A DNA stretch of 64,000 bases from DB1 sp049323655 (GTDB lineage Bacteria > Desulfobacterota > Desulfobulbia > Desulfobulbales > SURF-16), in assembly GCA_049323655.1 (NCBI GenBank), contig JBMONO010000050.1, forward strand, positions 76,118 through 140,117, written 5' to 3'. This document shows, in pieces, positions 25,816-34,412 of this stretch (positions within the stretch are counted from its first letter, which is position 1; the number at the start of each line of letters is the position of its first letter). The position numbers and the translations under genes are program-made. Under the pieces are notes generated by a model that did not search any database, had not been told where the DNA came from, and saw nothing but the letters and a program-made list of their open reading frames with translations.

Positions 25816-27069
25816 GTGGGACTTTTATGCTATCAGCTTCTCTGGGGAATCGCCATCCCCTTTCTCAAAAGGAACAAACGGCTCGCCGAGGGCTTTTCCC
25901 AGCGCATTCTGCAAAACCGCCCCGGCCCCGCCGACCTCTGGATTCAGTCCGCCTCAGTGGGGGAATCCTTCCTGGCCCTGGAGATCATGAAAAACCTTTG
26001 CCCCCCGCAGCCCGCCAGGGTGCTGCTGACCGCGACGACACGCCAGGGCGTCGAGATCCTTGAGAAAGGACGACAGGACATCGGCCAACAACAGAACATC
26101 ACCATCGAGACGGCCTATTTCCCCTTTGATCAGCCGTCGCTCATGGCAGAGGCACTGACAACGATCACCCCCCGCCTGCTCGTTCTGCTGGAAAGCGAAC
26201 TGTGGCCGGGTCTGCTCTGTGGCTGCCGGAAGAACAAGATCGACGTCCTCGTGATAAACGGCAGAATGACGGCGCGCAGCCTGGCACGCTACCTACTCTG
26301 GCCCTCCTTCTGGCGCGATCTGCGCCCAACCCGGATTCTCGCCATGTCACCCGAAGATGCCGGGCGTTTTGGTGAACTTTTCGGTCCGGATGTTGTCGAG
26401 GAGATGGCCAATATCAAATTCGACCGAATCGCCGATGTCGTCCCGTCGGCCGGACACCACAACCCTCTGGCGCCCCTGCTGCCGGCCGGGGCGCCATTCA
26501 TCGTCCTCGGGTCGGTCAGACAGGAAGAGGAAGAGGATGTTTTCCATATCATAGAAGAGATTCAAAAAAGAAGAAATGATGCCGTTATCGGTCTCTTTCC
26601 GCGGCACATGCACCGCCTCGATTTCTGGCGCCGACGCCTCGAAAAGCACTCCCTGTCCTGGCAGCTGCGTTCAACGATCAACGCCGGGGTGCAGGCGGGT
26701 CAGATCATTGTCTGGGACGTCATGGGCGAGCTGACGGCCGCCTATGAACTAGCCGCCGCCGCCTTTGTCGGCGGCAGTCTTGCCCCCCTTGGCGGCCAGA
26801 ACTTTCTTGAACCGCTTAGCAGCGGAGTGAGGCCCGTCATCGGACCGTCCTGTTTCAACTTCACCTGGGTCGGCCAGAGTATCTTCGAACAGGGCCTTGT
26901 CCGGCAGGAGGCAGACTGGCAGGGGGTTGCCCGCTCCCTGCTTGAGAACGCCGCCCAGCCTCCTGACCGGCAAATAACCATGGAGGCCGTCAGCACCTAT
27001 CTTGCCAAGCGCCGGGGCGGTACCCGACACGCCTGTGCGGTAATCACCACCTTTCTTTACCCATCATGA
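25816..27069 (+). CDS. waaA: 3-deoxy-D-manno-octulosonic acid transferase
   Basis: This 417-residue inner-membrane-associated glycosyltransferase adds Kdo to lipid IVA, the first core step. Motifs include ASVGESFLALEIM near residue 44, TATTRQGVE near 73, ESELWPGLL near 130, NGRMTARS near 148, and GGSLAPLGGQNFLEP near 319. The start is unusual. The GTG at 25816 has no ribosome binding site, while a CTG at 25774, in frame 14 codons upstream, has AAGGAG five bases before it (25763-25768), which would give a 431-residue protein. The gene overlaps kdsB by ATGA and heads the LPS cluster. Confidence 0.92.
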   Translation: MGLLCYQLLWGIAIPFLKRNKRLAEGFSQRILQNRPGPADLWIQSASVGESFLALEIMKNLCPPQPARVLLTATTRQGVEILEKGRQDIGQQQNITIETAYFPFDQPSLMAEALTTITPRLLVLLESELWPGLLCGCRKNKIDVLVINGRMTARSLARYLLWPSFWRDLRPTRILAMSPEDAGRFGELFGPDVVEEMANIKFDRIADVVPSAGHHNPLAPLLPAGAPFIVLGSVRQEEEEDVFHIIEEIQKRRNDAVIGLFPRHMHRLDFWRRRLEKHSLSWQLRSTINAGVQAGQIIVWDVMGELTAAYELAAAAFVGGSLAPLGGQNFLEPLSSGVRPVIGPSCFNFTWVGQSIFEQGLVRQEADWQGVARSLLENAAQPPDRQITMEAVSTYLAKRRGGTRHACAVITTFLYPS

Positions 27070-27839
27070 ACGAATCGACCAAAGAAAACACCGATACCCT
27101 GCCCCCCTGCTACGGCATCATACCAGCTCGCTACGCCTCCTCCCGGTTTGCAGGCAAGCCGCTGATCGAAATTCTCGGCAAACCGATGATCTGGCACGTT
27201 TACACCAGGGCGGCCCTGTGCCCCTATCTGCGCCAGGTTGTCCTGGCCACGGATGACGAACGCATCCGGGCAGCGGCGGAGCAGCTGGGAATCCCGGTGC
27301 TGATGACAAGCACGGAGCACACCTGCGGCACGGAACGGGTTCTGGAGGCTGCCCGCCTGCTCCATATTCCTGACAACGGGGTCGTCATCAACATCCAGGG
27401 CGATGAACCGGCGCTTCATCCCGAGATGCTCACCGAGCTCATCCTCCCCTTTACCCAAGCCGAGGTGCAGGTGACAACCCTGGCCTATCCTATTTCCGGC
27501 CGTCAGGCCGAAAATCCGGACCAGGTCAAGGTGGTGCTGGACCGGGATAACAGGGCACTCTTCTTTTCCAGGGCGCGCATCCCCTTTCCGAGGGACGGAC
27601 AAAACGAAGGGTTCTACGGACATATCGGCCTCTATGCCTTTCGCATGAAAACCCTGGAGCATTTTGTCTCCCTGGAAAAAGGGATCCTGGAACAGAAGGA
27701 AAAACTCGAACAGCTGCGCCTGCTGGAAAACGGCATTGACATCCATGTCAAGATCACTCCCCGCATGGGTTTCGGCGTCGACCGCCCCGAGGATGTGGCC
27801 ATTGTCGAACAGATCATCCGCAACCAGGCCGCCGGTTGA
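27066..27839 (+). CDS. kdsB: 3-deoxy-manno-octulosonate cytidylyltransferase
   Basis: This 257-residue enzyme makes CMP-Kdo, the donor used by WaaA. It has the nucleotide-binding opening IIPARYASSRFAGKPL near residue 18, TDDERIRAAAE near 59, and INIQGDEPAL near 111, which holds catalytic acidic residues. The length is standard. Its ATG overlaps the waaA stop, so the donor and its transferase are translated together. Confidence 0.95.
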   Translation: MNESTKENTDTLPPCYGIIPARYASSRFAGKPLIEILGKPMIWHVYTRAALCPYLRQVVLATDDERIRAAAEQLGIPVLMTSTEHTCGTERVLEAARLLHIPDNGVVINIQGDEPALHPEMLTELILPFTQAEVQVTTLAYPISGRQAENPDQVKVVLDRDNRALFFSRARIPFPRDGQNEGFYGHIGLYAFRMKTLEHFVSLEKGILEQKEKLEQLRLLENGIDIHVKITPRMGFGVDRPEDVAIVEQIIRNQAAG

Positions 27840-27943
27840 CCTCAGCCTCAGGTTGTCTCGCTCTTACTCGCGCTGCCGCCGCGTCATGCCGGCCTGGCGC
27901 CGCCCCGTCAGTGGAAGAGACCGGATTGACGGCGGGCAACGGT

Positions 27944-28324
27944 CTATCCGCTGTAATCGACATAGTGCTTCTCTTCCACCAGGGACGAATTGCTGGCAAG
28001 GTTGATCTCTTTCTTCAGTTCCGCCCGCCTGTCATTGATTTGATAGACGCTGCGGGCAAGCTCGATGAATTCCCGGTCAAAGCACTGCTCGGCCTCCTTG
28101 ATCCGGATTCTGTCCTCAATCTCCCACAATTTCCGGTTGACCTCTCGCAACTGAATAAACTCCGGGGAGCCGACCTCGATGCCGCATTCCCGCATCGCCG
28201 GCAGCAGAAGTTCGTATTCCCGACGAACATTGTCGATCTTGACCGGATCACTGATTTTTTCCAGCTTGATGGAGAGGATGGTCACCTTATCAACCAGCTC
28301 GCCGATGGAAACGTCGATTTTCAC
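27944..28324 (-). CDS. DUF6165 family protein
   Basis: This 126-residue helical protein is of unknown function. With the GTG at 28324 as start it begins MKIDVSIGELVDKVTILSIK, the characteristic opening of the DUF6165 family, which is often found beside LPS or capsule genes. AAGGA lies upstream at moderate distance. It runs against the LPS operon, between kdsB and the first heptosyltransferase gene, and may share a divergent promoter region (28325-28433) with the latter. The family has no known activity; from the predicted long helices a coiled-coil or adaptor role is possible. Confidence 0.75.
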   Translation of the reverse strand: MKIDVSIGELVDKVTILSIKLEKISDPVKIDNVRREYELLLPAMRECGIEVGSPEFIQLREVNRKLWEIEDRIRIKEAEQCFDREFIELARSVYQINDRRAELKKEINLASNSSLVEEKHYVDYSG

Positions 28325-28433
28325 AGCCTGGATTCCTTGCGCTTTGCCGCGCGATAAATGTTGAAGAGAATCGACCTTCAGGGTATTTTCGGCAAACCCG
28401 TGCAACTGCAGCCTGCCACAGCTGAATGAAGCC

Positions 28434-29528
28434 ATGATGAACCGAGAACGTATCCTGATTATCCGTCTTTCCGCCCTGGGAGATGTAGTCCATACGCTGG
28501 CCTTTGTCAACCGTCTGCGCACGGCGAGACCGCATGCGCATATCACATGGATTTTGCAGCCACTGGCCTTCGAACTGGTCAGGCATCAGCAGAACATCGA
28601 CCGTTTCATCGTCTTTTCCCGGTCCGGCGGACTGAAGGCGCTGGGCGAACTTTTCCGGCAACTCGGCCGGGAGCGCTTCGACCTGGTCTTCATGCTCCAG
28701 GTCAGCATCAAGGCAAGCCTGGTGTCGCTCTGCGTGCGTGGTGACAGAAAACTCGGCTACGATTTCCGGCGATCCAGGGAAGGGCAGTGGCTGTTCGCAA
28801 ACAGCCGCATCCCCCCCCGACCGGCGGCTCATGTGCTCGATCAATTCTTCGAATTTCTCGATCATCTGCACATCGCCCCCGCCCCCCTGGACTGGGCCAT
28901 CCGGATTACCGAGGAAGAGCGCGCCTGGCAGGCCCGTTTCTTCCGAACGATTTCCCGGCCGGTGGCCGCCTTTGTGGTGGCTTCGTCCAAGCCAGCCAAG
29001 GACTGGCCGGCGGAACGATATGCCGAAGTCATGGATGCAGTTGACAAGCGGCTCAATCTCCAGCCCATGATTGTCGGTGGTCCCAGCCGGCGGGAGCATG
29101 CCCTCAGTAAAGAGATTGCCAGTCGCTGCCGCTGCCGACCTGTTATCGCCCTGGAACGACCGGTCCGCCACACCCTGCTGCAGCTCGACGGCGCCAGGGT
29201 GGTGGTGGCTCCGGACACCGGTCCCATGCACATGGCCGTGGCTTTGAATGTTCCCACCGTCGCCCTGTACGGCTATTCCGACCCACGGCGCTGCGGGCCG
29301 TATCAGCGCTTTGCTGATCTCGTTATCGACAAGTACACCATGAACCGGGACACCCGGCAACCAATCACCCGGAAAACCCGCCCGGGGAGGATGGCAATGA
29401 TAACCCCTGCGGAGGTGCTGGCCAAAATCGAACTGGCCCTCGCCCGCTACCAACCGCTTGCCCCCGCCCCTGCCGCGGGCTTTGCCGAGCAGACAGCGCA
29501 AGGAGCCGTATGTCACCGAAAACACTGA
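28434..29528 (+). CDS. waaC: Heptosyltransferase I-like glycosyltransferase (GT9)
   Basis: This 364-residue GT-B enzyme of family 9 is predicted to add the first L-glycero-D-manno-heptose to Kdo. It opens with ILIIRLSALGDVVHTLAFVN, and the C-terminal domain has APDTGPMHMAVALNVPTVAL near residue 260 and YGYSDPRRCGPY near 280, typical of WaaC-type enzymes. GT9 members are hard to tell apart, so WaaC is the best match among three paralogues here (see 32475 and 34413). It overlaps the phosphatase gene by 19 bp. Confidence 0.82.
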   Translation: MMNRERILIIRLSALGDVVHTLAFVNRLRTARPHAHITWILQPLAFELVRHQQNIDRFIVFSRSGGLKALGELFRQLGRERFDLVFMLQVSIKASLVSLCVRGDRKLGYDFRRSREGQWLFANSRIPPRPAAHVLDQFFEFLDHLHIAPAPLDWAIRITEEERAWQARFFRTISRPVAAFVVASSKPAKDWPAERYAEVMDAVDKRLNLQPMIVGGPSRREHALSKEIASRCRCRPVIALERPVRHTLLQLDGARVVVAPDTGPMHMAVALNVPTVALYGYSDPRRCGPYQRFADLVIDKYTMNRDTRQPITRKTRPGRMAMITPAEVLAKIELALARYQPLAPAPAAGFAEQTAQGAVCHRKH

Positions 29529-30136
29529 AACGCTGGCCCCGAACCCTGCTTGTGATCATCCTGCTGATCTGCCTGACAATTGCCCTTTCCTGGGGATACT
29601 GGGCAACCAGCGGTCACCGCTTTACCACCATTACCCCGGACCGGGTCTACCAGTCGGCGGTCATTCCGGCGGAGGATCTGCCGGCAACCGTCCGTGACAA
29701 AAAGCTCAAAGCCGTGATCGACCTCCGAACAAACGAGTCAACGGATTTCCCGCCGCAGGAGGAAGGCCGGCTGCTGGAAAAACTCGGCGTCCGCTATTAC
29801 CATCTCCCCTCCAAACAGGTGCCGGAGGAGGAGACCGTTGCCGCATTCCTGAAAATTGCCGCTGATCCGGACAACTATCCCATGCTGATTCACTGTCATC
29901 ATGGTGAAGGCCGCTCGGTGCTGTTTGCCGCCATCTACCGGATCGAGTTCGAGGGCTGGAACAACGAGAAGGCACGCAAGGCGACCAGACTTCTCCATTT
30001 CCGCGGCACCTTCGGCCCTGACGGCGAGAAGGGCGCATTTCTACGCGCCTATGCGCCGCGACTTACCGCTGCCAAGGCACCCCCTGAGCCACCCACAACC
30101 AGTGCAAACGATTCCGACCGGTGGAAGGAACAATGA
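29510..30136 (+). CDS. Membrane-anchored tyrosine/dual-specificity-type phosphatase
   Basis: This 208-residue protein has one N-terminal membrane helix (LLVIILLICLTIALSWGYW, residues 13-31) and a cysteine phosphatase domain with the P-loop HCHHGEGRS near residues 125-133 and a candidate general acid in SKQVPEEET. The positive-inside rule places the catalytic domain in the periplasm. AAGGAG precedes the ATG. Location inside the LPS core cluster, overlapping both neighbours, suggests it removes a phosphate from a lipid or sugar in the envelope rather than from a protein. That is inference from context; the substrate is unknown. Confidence 0.78.
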   Translation: MSPKTLKRWPRTLLVIILLICLTIALSWGYWATSGHRFTTITPDRVYQSAVIPAEDLPATVRDKKLKAVIDLRTNESTDFPPQEEGRLLEKLGVRYYHLPSKQVPEEETVAAFLKIAADPDNYPMLIHCHHGEGRSVLFAAIYRIEFEGWNNEKARKATRLLHFRGTFGPDGEKGAFLRAYAPRLTAAKAPPEPPTTSANDSDRWKEQ

Positions 30137-32259
30137 AGCCACCCAGCCGACGCCTCCGCTTTTTCTCCGTGCCGCTGCTCATCATGCTGGCACTCTGCAC
30201 CCTGTTCCGGGCGTTTTTTTATCTGCTCTTCGCCCCGTCGGATGCGGCCGTGCCGACGAGTACCCTGGCTCATGCCTTTTATCTCGGCCTTAAATTCGAC
30301 CTGCGGTTGATCCTTCTTCTGCTGCTGCCCGGTGTCCTGCTGGGGCTGGTTCGGCCGCTTGATCCAACCCGCTCAGCCAGGGCGCGGAATTTCTGGCTGC
30401 AGCATTATACCCTGCTCGCCCTGGTGCTCTGTTGTCTCTATCTTTTCGACCTGGCCAACTATGCCTATCTGAACGAGCACATTGACGCCTCGGCCCTGCG
30501 CTATCTCCAGAATCCGCTGATCTCATTGCAGATGGTCTGGGAAACCTATCCTGTGGTCTGGGGCGCCGTTGGCCTCATGCTGGGCGGGATCCTCTGCTAT
30601 CTGATCATGCACGTCCTGACCCCACGTCCCGATATTGCCGCACGCTTTGCAGCCACACCGCAACGAGGAAAACGCGTTCTGACGACCGTGTTCGTCATCA
30701 TCTGCTATGGCGCCGGCATATACGGGAATTACTCATTCTACCCGCTGCGCTGGAGCGATGCCTATTTTTCCGCCGACACCTTCATTGCCGACCTCACTCT
30801 CAATCCCCTGCTCTTCTTTGCCAATTCGCTGAGCACCGCGGAGGCGGAACAGCCCTTCGACTCCCTTGCCCTGTCCCACTATCACGATCGTCTGACCACC
30901 TACCTCGGCATCGACGATCCTGACCCGGAAAAACTTCTTCTGGCCCGCTACGTCCATCCGCTGCCCAAAGAATTAAGCCGGCCGAATATTGTCGTCATCT
31001 TGCTCGAATCCTTCGCCTCCCATCTCACCGGCTCATTCGGCAACCCCCTTGCCCCGTCTCCCCATTTCGATGCGATTGCCGGCCAAGGTATGTTGTTTCG
31101 GCATTTCTATACCCCACGCAACGGCACCGCCCGCGGCGTCTTTACCACCCTGACCGGCATTCCCGACACCATCACCTATCGCACCGCCTCGCGCAATCCG
31201 CTCACCATTACCCATAACACGATCCTGCGCTCCTTCAATGGCTACCGCAAACTCTATTTCCTCGGCGGCAGCGCGAACTGGGCCAATATCCGCGCCCTGT
31301 TCATGCGAAATCATGAGGATTTTGAGATCTACGAAGAAGGAGACTTTCGTTCTTCCAGGGTCGATGTCTGGGGAATCACCGACTACGACCTCTTTACCGA
31401 GGCCAACTCCCGGCTTACCGCAATCAAAGAAGCGCCCTTTTTCGCCTTCATTCACCTTTCCGGCCATCATCGTCCCTACACCATTCCCGAGGGCATTCCC
31501 GGTTTCGCGCTGCGCGAGGAAGATTCAGGCCTGCTGGTGCAACACGGCTTTGAGTCGGCGGCTGATTTCAACTCCTTCCGGCTGCTCGATCACAGCCTTG
31601 GGCACTTTTTCACCCTGGCCCGCCAGGAGCCCTATTTTGCCAGGACCGTTTTCATCATTCTCTCCGACAACGGCACCGATGATCCCAGTCGGGTCAAACC
31701 GGCATGCGAGGAGGCCCTGCGGCTTGGGTTTCATCACGCGCCGCTGGTCATCTACGCACCCGGCCTGATCCCGGCAGGCCACGTTATTGACACGCCGGCA
31801 ACCCAGATGGACGTCATGCCAACCGCTGCAGCCCTGGCCGGCATCCCCGCCCTCAACACCACCCTGGGCCGCAACCTGCTCGATCCGAGGTTTGCCGGCA
31901 ACGGCAAGGGATTTGTCTACCGTACGCAAGGGATGACGGGTGAACTTGTTCTCTACGACGGCAGCCAGGCAACCATGATCAATACCGATGGCTCCAATCT
32001 ACGCAGCCGCTCCTGCCCGGAACCCGAACGCCCGGCCGCACCCACCGAACTCGACCCTGACGCGGCGGAACTGGCCCTGGCCCTCTATCATGCCTCAAAA
32101 TACCTTTTGTACAACAATCAGCCGGAGCGTTACGCCGAACACGGTTTTGCCCCGATTGCGCCTCTGGAAGAGGCGTCGCCGGTCGTCCCTCTTTTTTTAC
32201 GCAACAGCGCCACAGCAGAGGTGAAAAATGATGGTCTTGCAAAAACCCGCAAACCATGA
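30133..32259 (+). CDS. LTA synthase/phosphoethanolamine-transferase-like membrane sulfatase-fold protein
   Basis: This 708-residue protein has five predicted membrane helices in residues 1-225 followed by a periplasmic alkaline-phosphatase-fold domain. Metal or nucleophile motifs are NIVVILLESFASH near residue 278, NGTARGVFTTLTGIPD near 333 (nucleophile Thr), and FIILSDNGTDDP near 513. Such proteins transfer phosphoglycerol or phosphoethanolamine head groups to envelope glycans or lipid A. I chose the ATG at 30133 because AAGGA precedes it and it overlaps the phosphatase stop (ATGA). The last codons are contributed by MITE-like copy C, so the natural C-terminus may have been altered by that insertion. 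Confidence 0.82.
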   Translation: MKPPSRRLRFFSVPLLIMLALCTLFRAFFYLLFAPSDAAVPTSTLAHAFYLGLKFDLRLILLLLLPGVLLGLVRPLDPTRSARARNFWLQHYTLLALVLCCLYLFDLANYAYLNEHIDASALRYLQNPLISLQMVWETYPVVWGAVGLMLGGILCYLIMHVLTPRPDIAARFAATPQRGKRVLTTVFVIICYGAGIYGNYSFYPLRWSDAYFSADTFIADLTLNPLLFFANSLSTAEAEQPFDSLALSHYHDRLTTYLGIDDPDPEKLLLARYVHPLPKELSRPNIVVILLESFASHLTGSFGNPLAPSPHFDAIAGQGMLFRHFYTPRNGTARGVFTTLTGIPDTITYRTASRNPLTITHNTILRSFNGYRKLYFLGGSANWANIRALFMRNHEDFEIYEEGDFRSSRVDVWGITDYDLFTEANSRLTAIKEAPFFAFIHLSGHHRPYTIPEGIPGFALREEDSGLLVQHGFESAADFNSFRLLDHSLGHFFTLARQEPYFARTVFIILSDNGTDDPSRVKPACEEALRLGFHHAPLVIYAPGLIPAGHVIDTPATQMDVMPTAAALAGIPALNTTLGRNLLDPRFAGNGKGFVYRTQGMTGELVLYDGSQATMINTDGSNLRSRSCPEPERPAAPTELDPDAAELALALYHASKYLLYNNQPERYAEHGFAPIAPLEEASPVVPLFLRNSATAEVKNDGLAKTRKP

Positions 32260-32330
32260 CGGACGGGAAAGAGAAAACAACGAGTTCCTATGCACCGACC
32301 GTCGAAATCGTGGCATTTTCCGTTTCCGAC
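32230..32330. repeat. MITE-like intergenic element, copy C (101 bp)
   Basis: Same class and length as copies A and G: it starts GATGGTCTTGCAAAAACCCGC and ends GTTTCCGAC. The flanks GAAAAATGA (32223-32231) and GGAAAATGA (32331-32339) agree at eight of nine positions, consistent with a slightly decayed target duplication. It overlaps the last ten codons of the sulfatase-fold gene. Confidence 0.78.
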
Positions 32331-32335
32331 GGAAA

Positions 32336-32455
32336 ATGAAAACCGCCCGCTCCAGCCAATTCCGCGATCATGTTCTGGCATGGCTTCTCAACCTGGCCCT
32401 GGTGGCAGCGGCCCTGGCCGTGACGATCTGGGCGGAAGGCAAACTCTCCGGCTGA
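32336..32455 (+). CDS. Possible 39-residue single-span membrane protein
   Basis: A short frame begins with ATG right after repeat copy C, with GACGGAAA just upstream. It encodes a basic N-terminus (MKTARSSQFRDH) and one hydrophobic helix (VLAWLLNLALVAAALAVTIW) before EGKLSG. It ends 19 bp before the next glycosyltransferase gene. Size and position fit a small membrane protein, but no homologue is recognised, and the true N-terminus may have been cut by the repeat insertion. Confidence 0.4.
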   Translation: MKTARSSQFRDHVLAWLLNLALVAAALAVTIWAEGKLSG

Positions 32456-32474
32456 AAAACCCAAGGCCGGCCCG

Positions 32475-33524
32475 GTGAAAATATTGATTGTCTGTCTGGA
32501 CAACCTCGGCGATCTCGTCTTCAGCACGGCACTCATCGCCCCCCTGCGGGAGCGATTTCCCGACATGACGCTCGGTCTCTGGTGCAAGGCCTATACTGCG
32601 GCCATTTCCTCCTGCTACCCCGGAGAACCGGTCACCTATGCCGCCAATCCGATCTGGGATGCACGGCCGGAAACCGGCGACGCCTCGTACCTGACCTTTT
32701 TTTCTGCCCTGCGGGCCATCCGCAAAGCCCGCTACGACATTGCCATCATTGTCGGCACCAACTGGCGGCCCGCCCTCTGTTCCTGGCTGGCCGGCATCAA
32801 CACCCTCATCGGCTATGCCAGTCGCAAGGCCGCTCTCTTTCTCAGTCACGCCGTCAGTCAGCCTGATCGCCAAAAACCGGTTGTCAGTGAACTGCTGCGG
32901 CTCCTGCAACCGCTCCACATCCGCGCAGAACAGGGCTGCTACGCACTCGACGGCTCCCGGGTCGCGCCGCTGGAGGACTTCGGCATCACCACCATCCCGC
33001 CCGGCAGGTACGTGGCCGTTCACCCCTTTGCCTTGAGTCGTCGCCGCTGCCTTCCCTTTGGCCAGTGGCAGGAGATTATTGACCGCCTTGCCGACGCGGG
33101 AATCCGGCCGGTGATTGTCGGCACCAGAAGCGAGCAGGACCATTTTGCCCGCGCCTGCCCCCACCTTGCCTCCCAACTCTTTGCTGCCGAACACGGCATC
33201 ACCACCCTCGCCCAGACCGTTGCCCTGTTCGCCGGGGCCAAGGCCTTTATCGGCCATGATTCCGGGCCGCTCCACATCGCCTCAGCCCTTGGCCGCCCGG
33301 TTTTCGGCCTCTACCTTCCGGGAGAACCGCAGCGAACCTTTCCGCAGGGGAGAGGAGCGGCCGAAGTGTTTTACCGGCCCACGGCCCTGGAAGTGACAGG
33401 AACCGAGGTCTGGCAGGCCCTTGCCCGTTTTCTGGAGACTCGCGTCAATTCTGGTCTGACGCCTTCGTCCCTGCCGGAAAACAGAACCAGCCATGCAGGA
33501 GCCAGTAACCATGTTCTGCATTAA
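32475..33524 (+). CDS. Heptosyltransferase-like glycosyltransferase (GT9)
   Basis: This 349-residue GT9 protein is predicted for the LPS core. It begins MKILIVCLDNLGDLVFSTAL from a GTG codon, and the C-terminal nucleotide-sugar site is AFIGHDSGPLHIASALGRPV near residue 257. It is the second of three GT9 paralogues in this cluster; WaaQ/HepIII-type heptosyltransferase is the most likely role. No good ribosome binding site is visible. Its 3' end overlaps the acyltransferase gene by 14 bp. Confidence 0.82.
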   Translation: MKILIVCLDNLGDLVFSTALIAPLRERFPDMTLGLWCKAYTAAISSCYPGEPVTYAANPIWDARPETGDASYLTFFSALRAIRKARYDIAIIVGTNWRPALCSWLAGINTLIGYASRKAALFLSHAVSQPDRQKPVVSELLRLLQPLHIRAEQGCYALDGSRVAPLEDFGITTIPPGRYVAVHPFALSRRRCLPFGQWQEIIDRLADAGIRPVIVGTRSEQDHFARACPHLASQLFAAEHGITTLAQTVALFAGAKAFIGHDSGPLHIASALGRPVFGLYLPGEPQRTFPQGRGAAEVFYRPTALEVTGTEVWQALARFLETRVNSGLTPSSLPENRTSHAGASNHVLH

Positions 33525-34404
33525 ATCCATGGCCGCCACAACCCTGGTGCGCGCCCTCGGGCTGCTGCCCCTGACCGTCGGCCGCGCCCTTGGCAGCAGC
33601 CTGGGGCGGCTGGTGTACCGGCTCGATCTGCGCATGGCGAAAATTTCCCGGGAGAACCTGGCAATCTGTCTACCAGGTCTCGCCGATGCGGAACGTGAAC
33701 GCCTGACCCTGGCGAGCCTGCGGGAAACCGGCAAACTGGGCGCCGAGATCTGTCATATCTGGAGCAGACCCGCGCCCGTCCTGGCCAAGCTGATCCGCGC
33801 CCGCCAAGGGACGGAACTGGTTGAGGAGGCCCTGGCCGCCGGCAACGGCCTGTTGCTGCTTGGCCCGCATCTGGGCAACTGGGAAATGATCGGGCTGCAA
33901 CTTGCCGAATTCGGCCACGTCATTACCATGTATCAACCGGTCAAACTCGCAGGACTCGACCACTTCATCCGGCAGAGCCGCTCCAAAACAGGATGCGAAC
34001 TGGTGCCGACCAACACCAGGGGCGTTGCCAGCATGCTCCGGGCATTGCAGGATAACGGCATCGGTGCCATTCTGCCGGATCAGGTGCCGGGTGATCTGCG
34101 CGCCGGCCGTTTTGTCCCGTTTTTCAATGAGCCGGCCCTGACGATGACCCTGATCCACAAACTCCTGCAACGATCGGGTTGTAAGGCCCTGTTTGCTTAC
34201 GCCAAACGGGTTGACGGCGGTTTCGAGCTGATCTTCCGGGCACCGTCGGCGGAACTTTACAGCAGCGACGAAGAAATTGCCCTGCGGGCGCTGAACCGCG
34301 GCATCGCGGCCCTGGTCATGGAGGCCCCGGCTCAGTATCAGTGGGAATACAAGCGCTTTAAACGCACCGGCCCGATCCAGCAAAAAAAACGCTATCAGTA
34401 TTGA
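33511..34404 (+). CDS. lpxL: Lipid A biosynthesis acyltransferase (LpxL/HtrB family)
   Basis: This 297-residue inner-membrane enzyme adds a secondary acyl chain to Kdo-lipid A. The catalytic HxxxxE box is HLGNWE near residue 119, followed by the family signatures ILPDQVPGD near 189 and RFVPFFNEPA near 200. I prefer the ATG at 33511, with GCAGGAG eight bases upstream; an ATG six codons earlier is also possible. It lies between two heptosyltransferase genes in a tight operon. Confidence 0.87.
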   Translation: MFCIKSMAATTLVRALGLLPLTVGRALGSSLGRLVYRLDLRMAKISRENLAICLPGLADAERERLTLASLRETGKLGAEICHIWSRPAPVLAKLIRARQGTELVEEALAAGNGLLLLGPHLGNWEMIGLQLAEFGHVITMYQPVKLAGLDHFIRQSRSKTGCELVPTNTRGVASMLRALQDNGIGAILPDQVPGDLRAGRFVPFFNEPALTMTLIHKLLQRSGCKALFAYAKRVDGGFELIFRAPSAELYSSDEEIALRALNRGIAALVMEAPAQYQWEYKRFKRTGPIQQKKRYQY

Positions 34405-34412
34405 CCCGGTCG

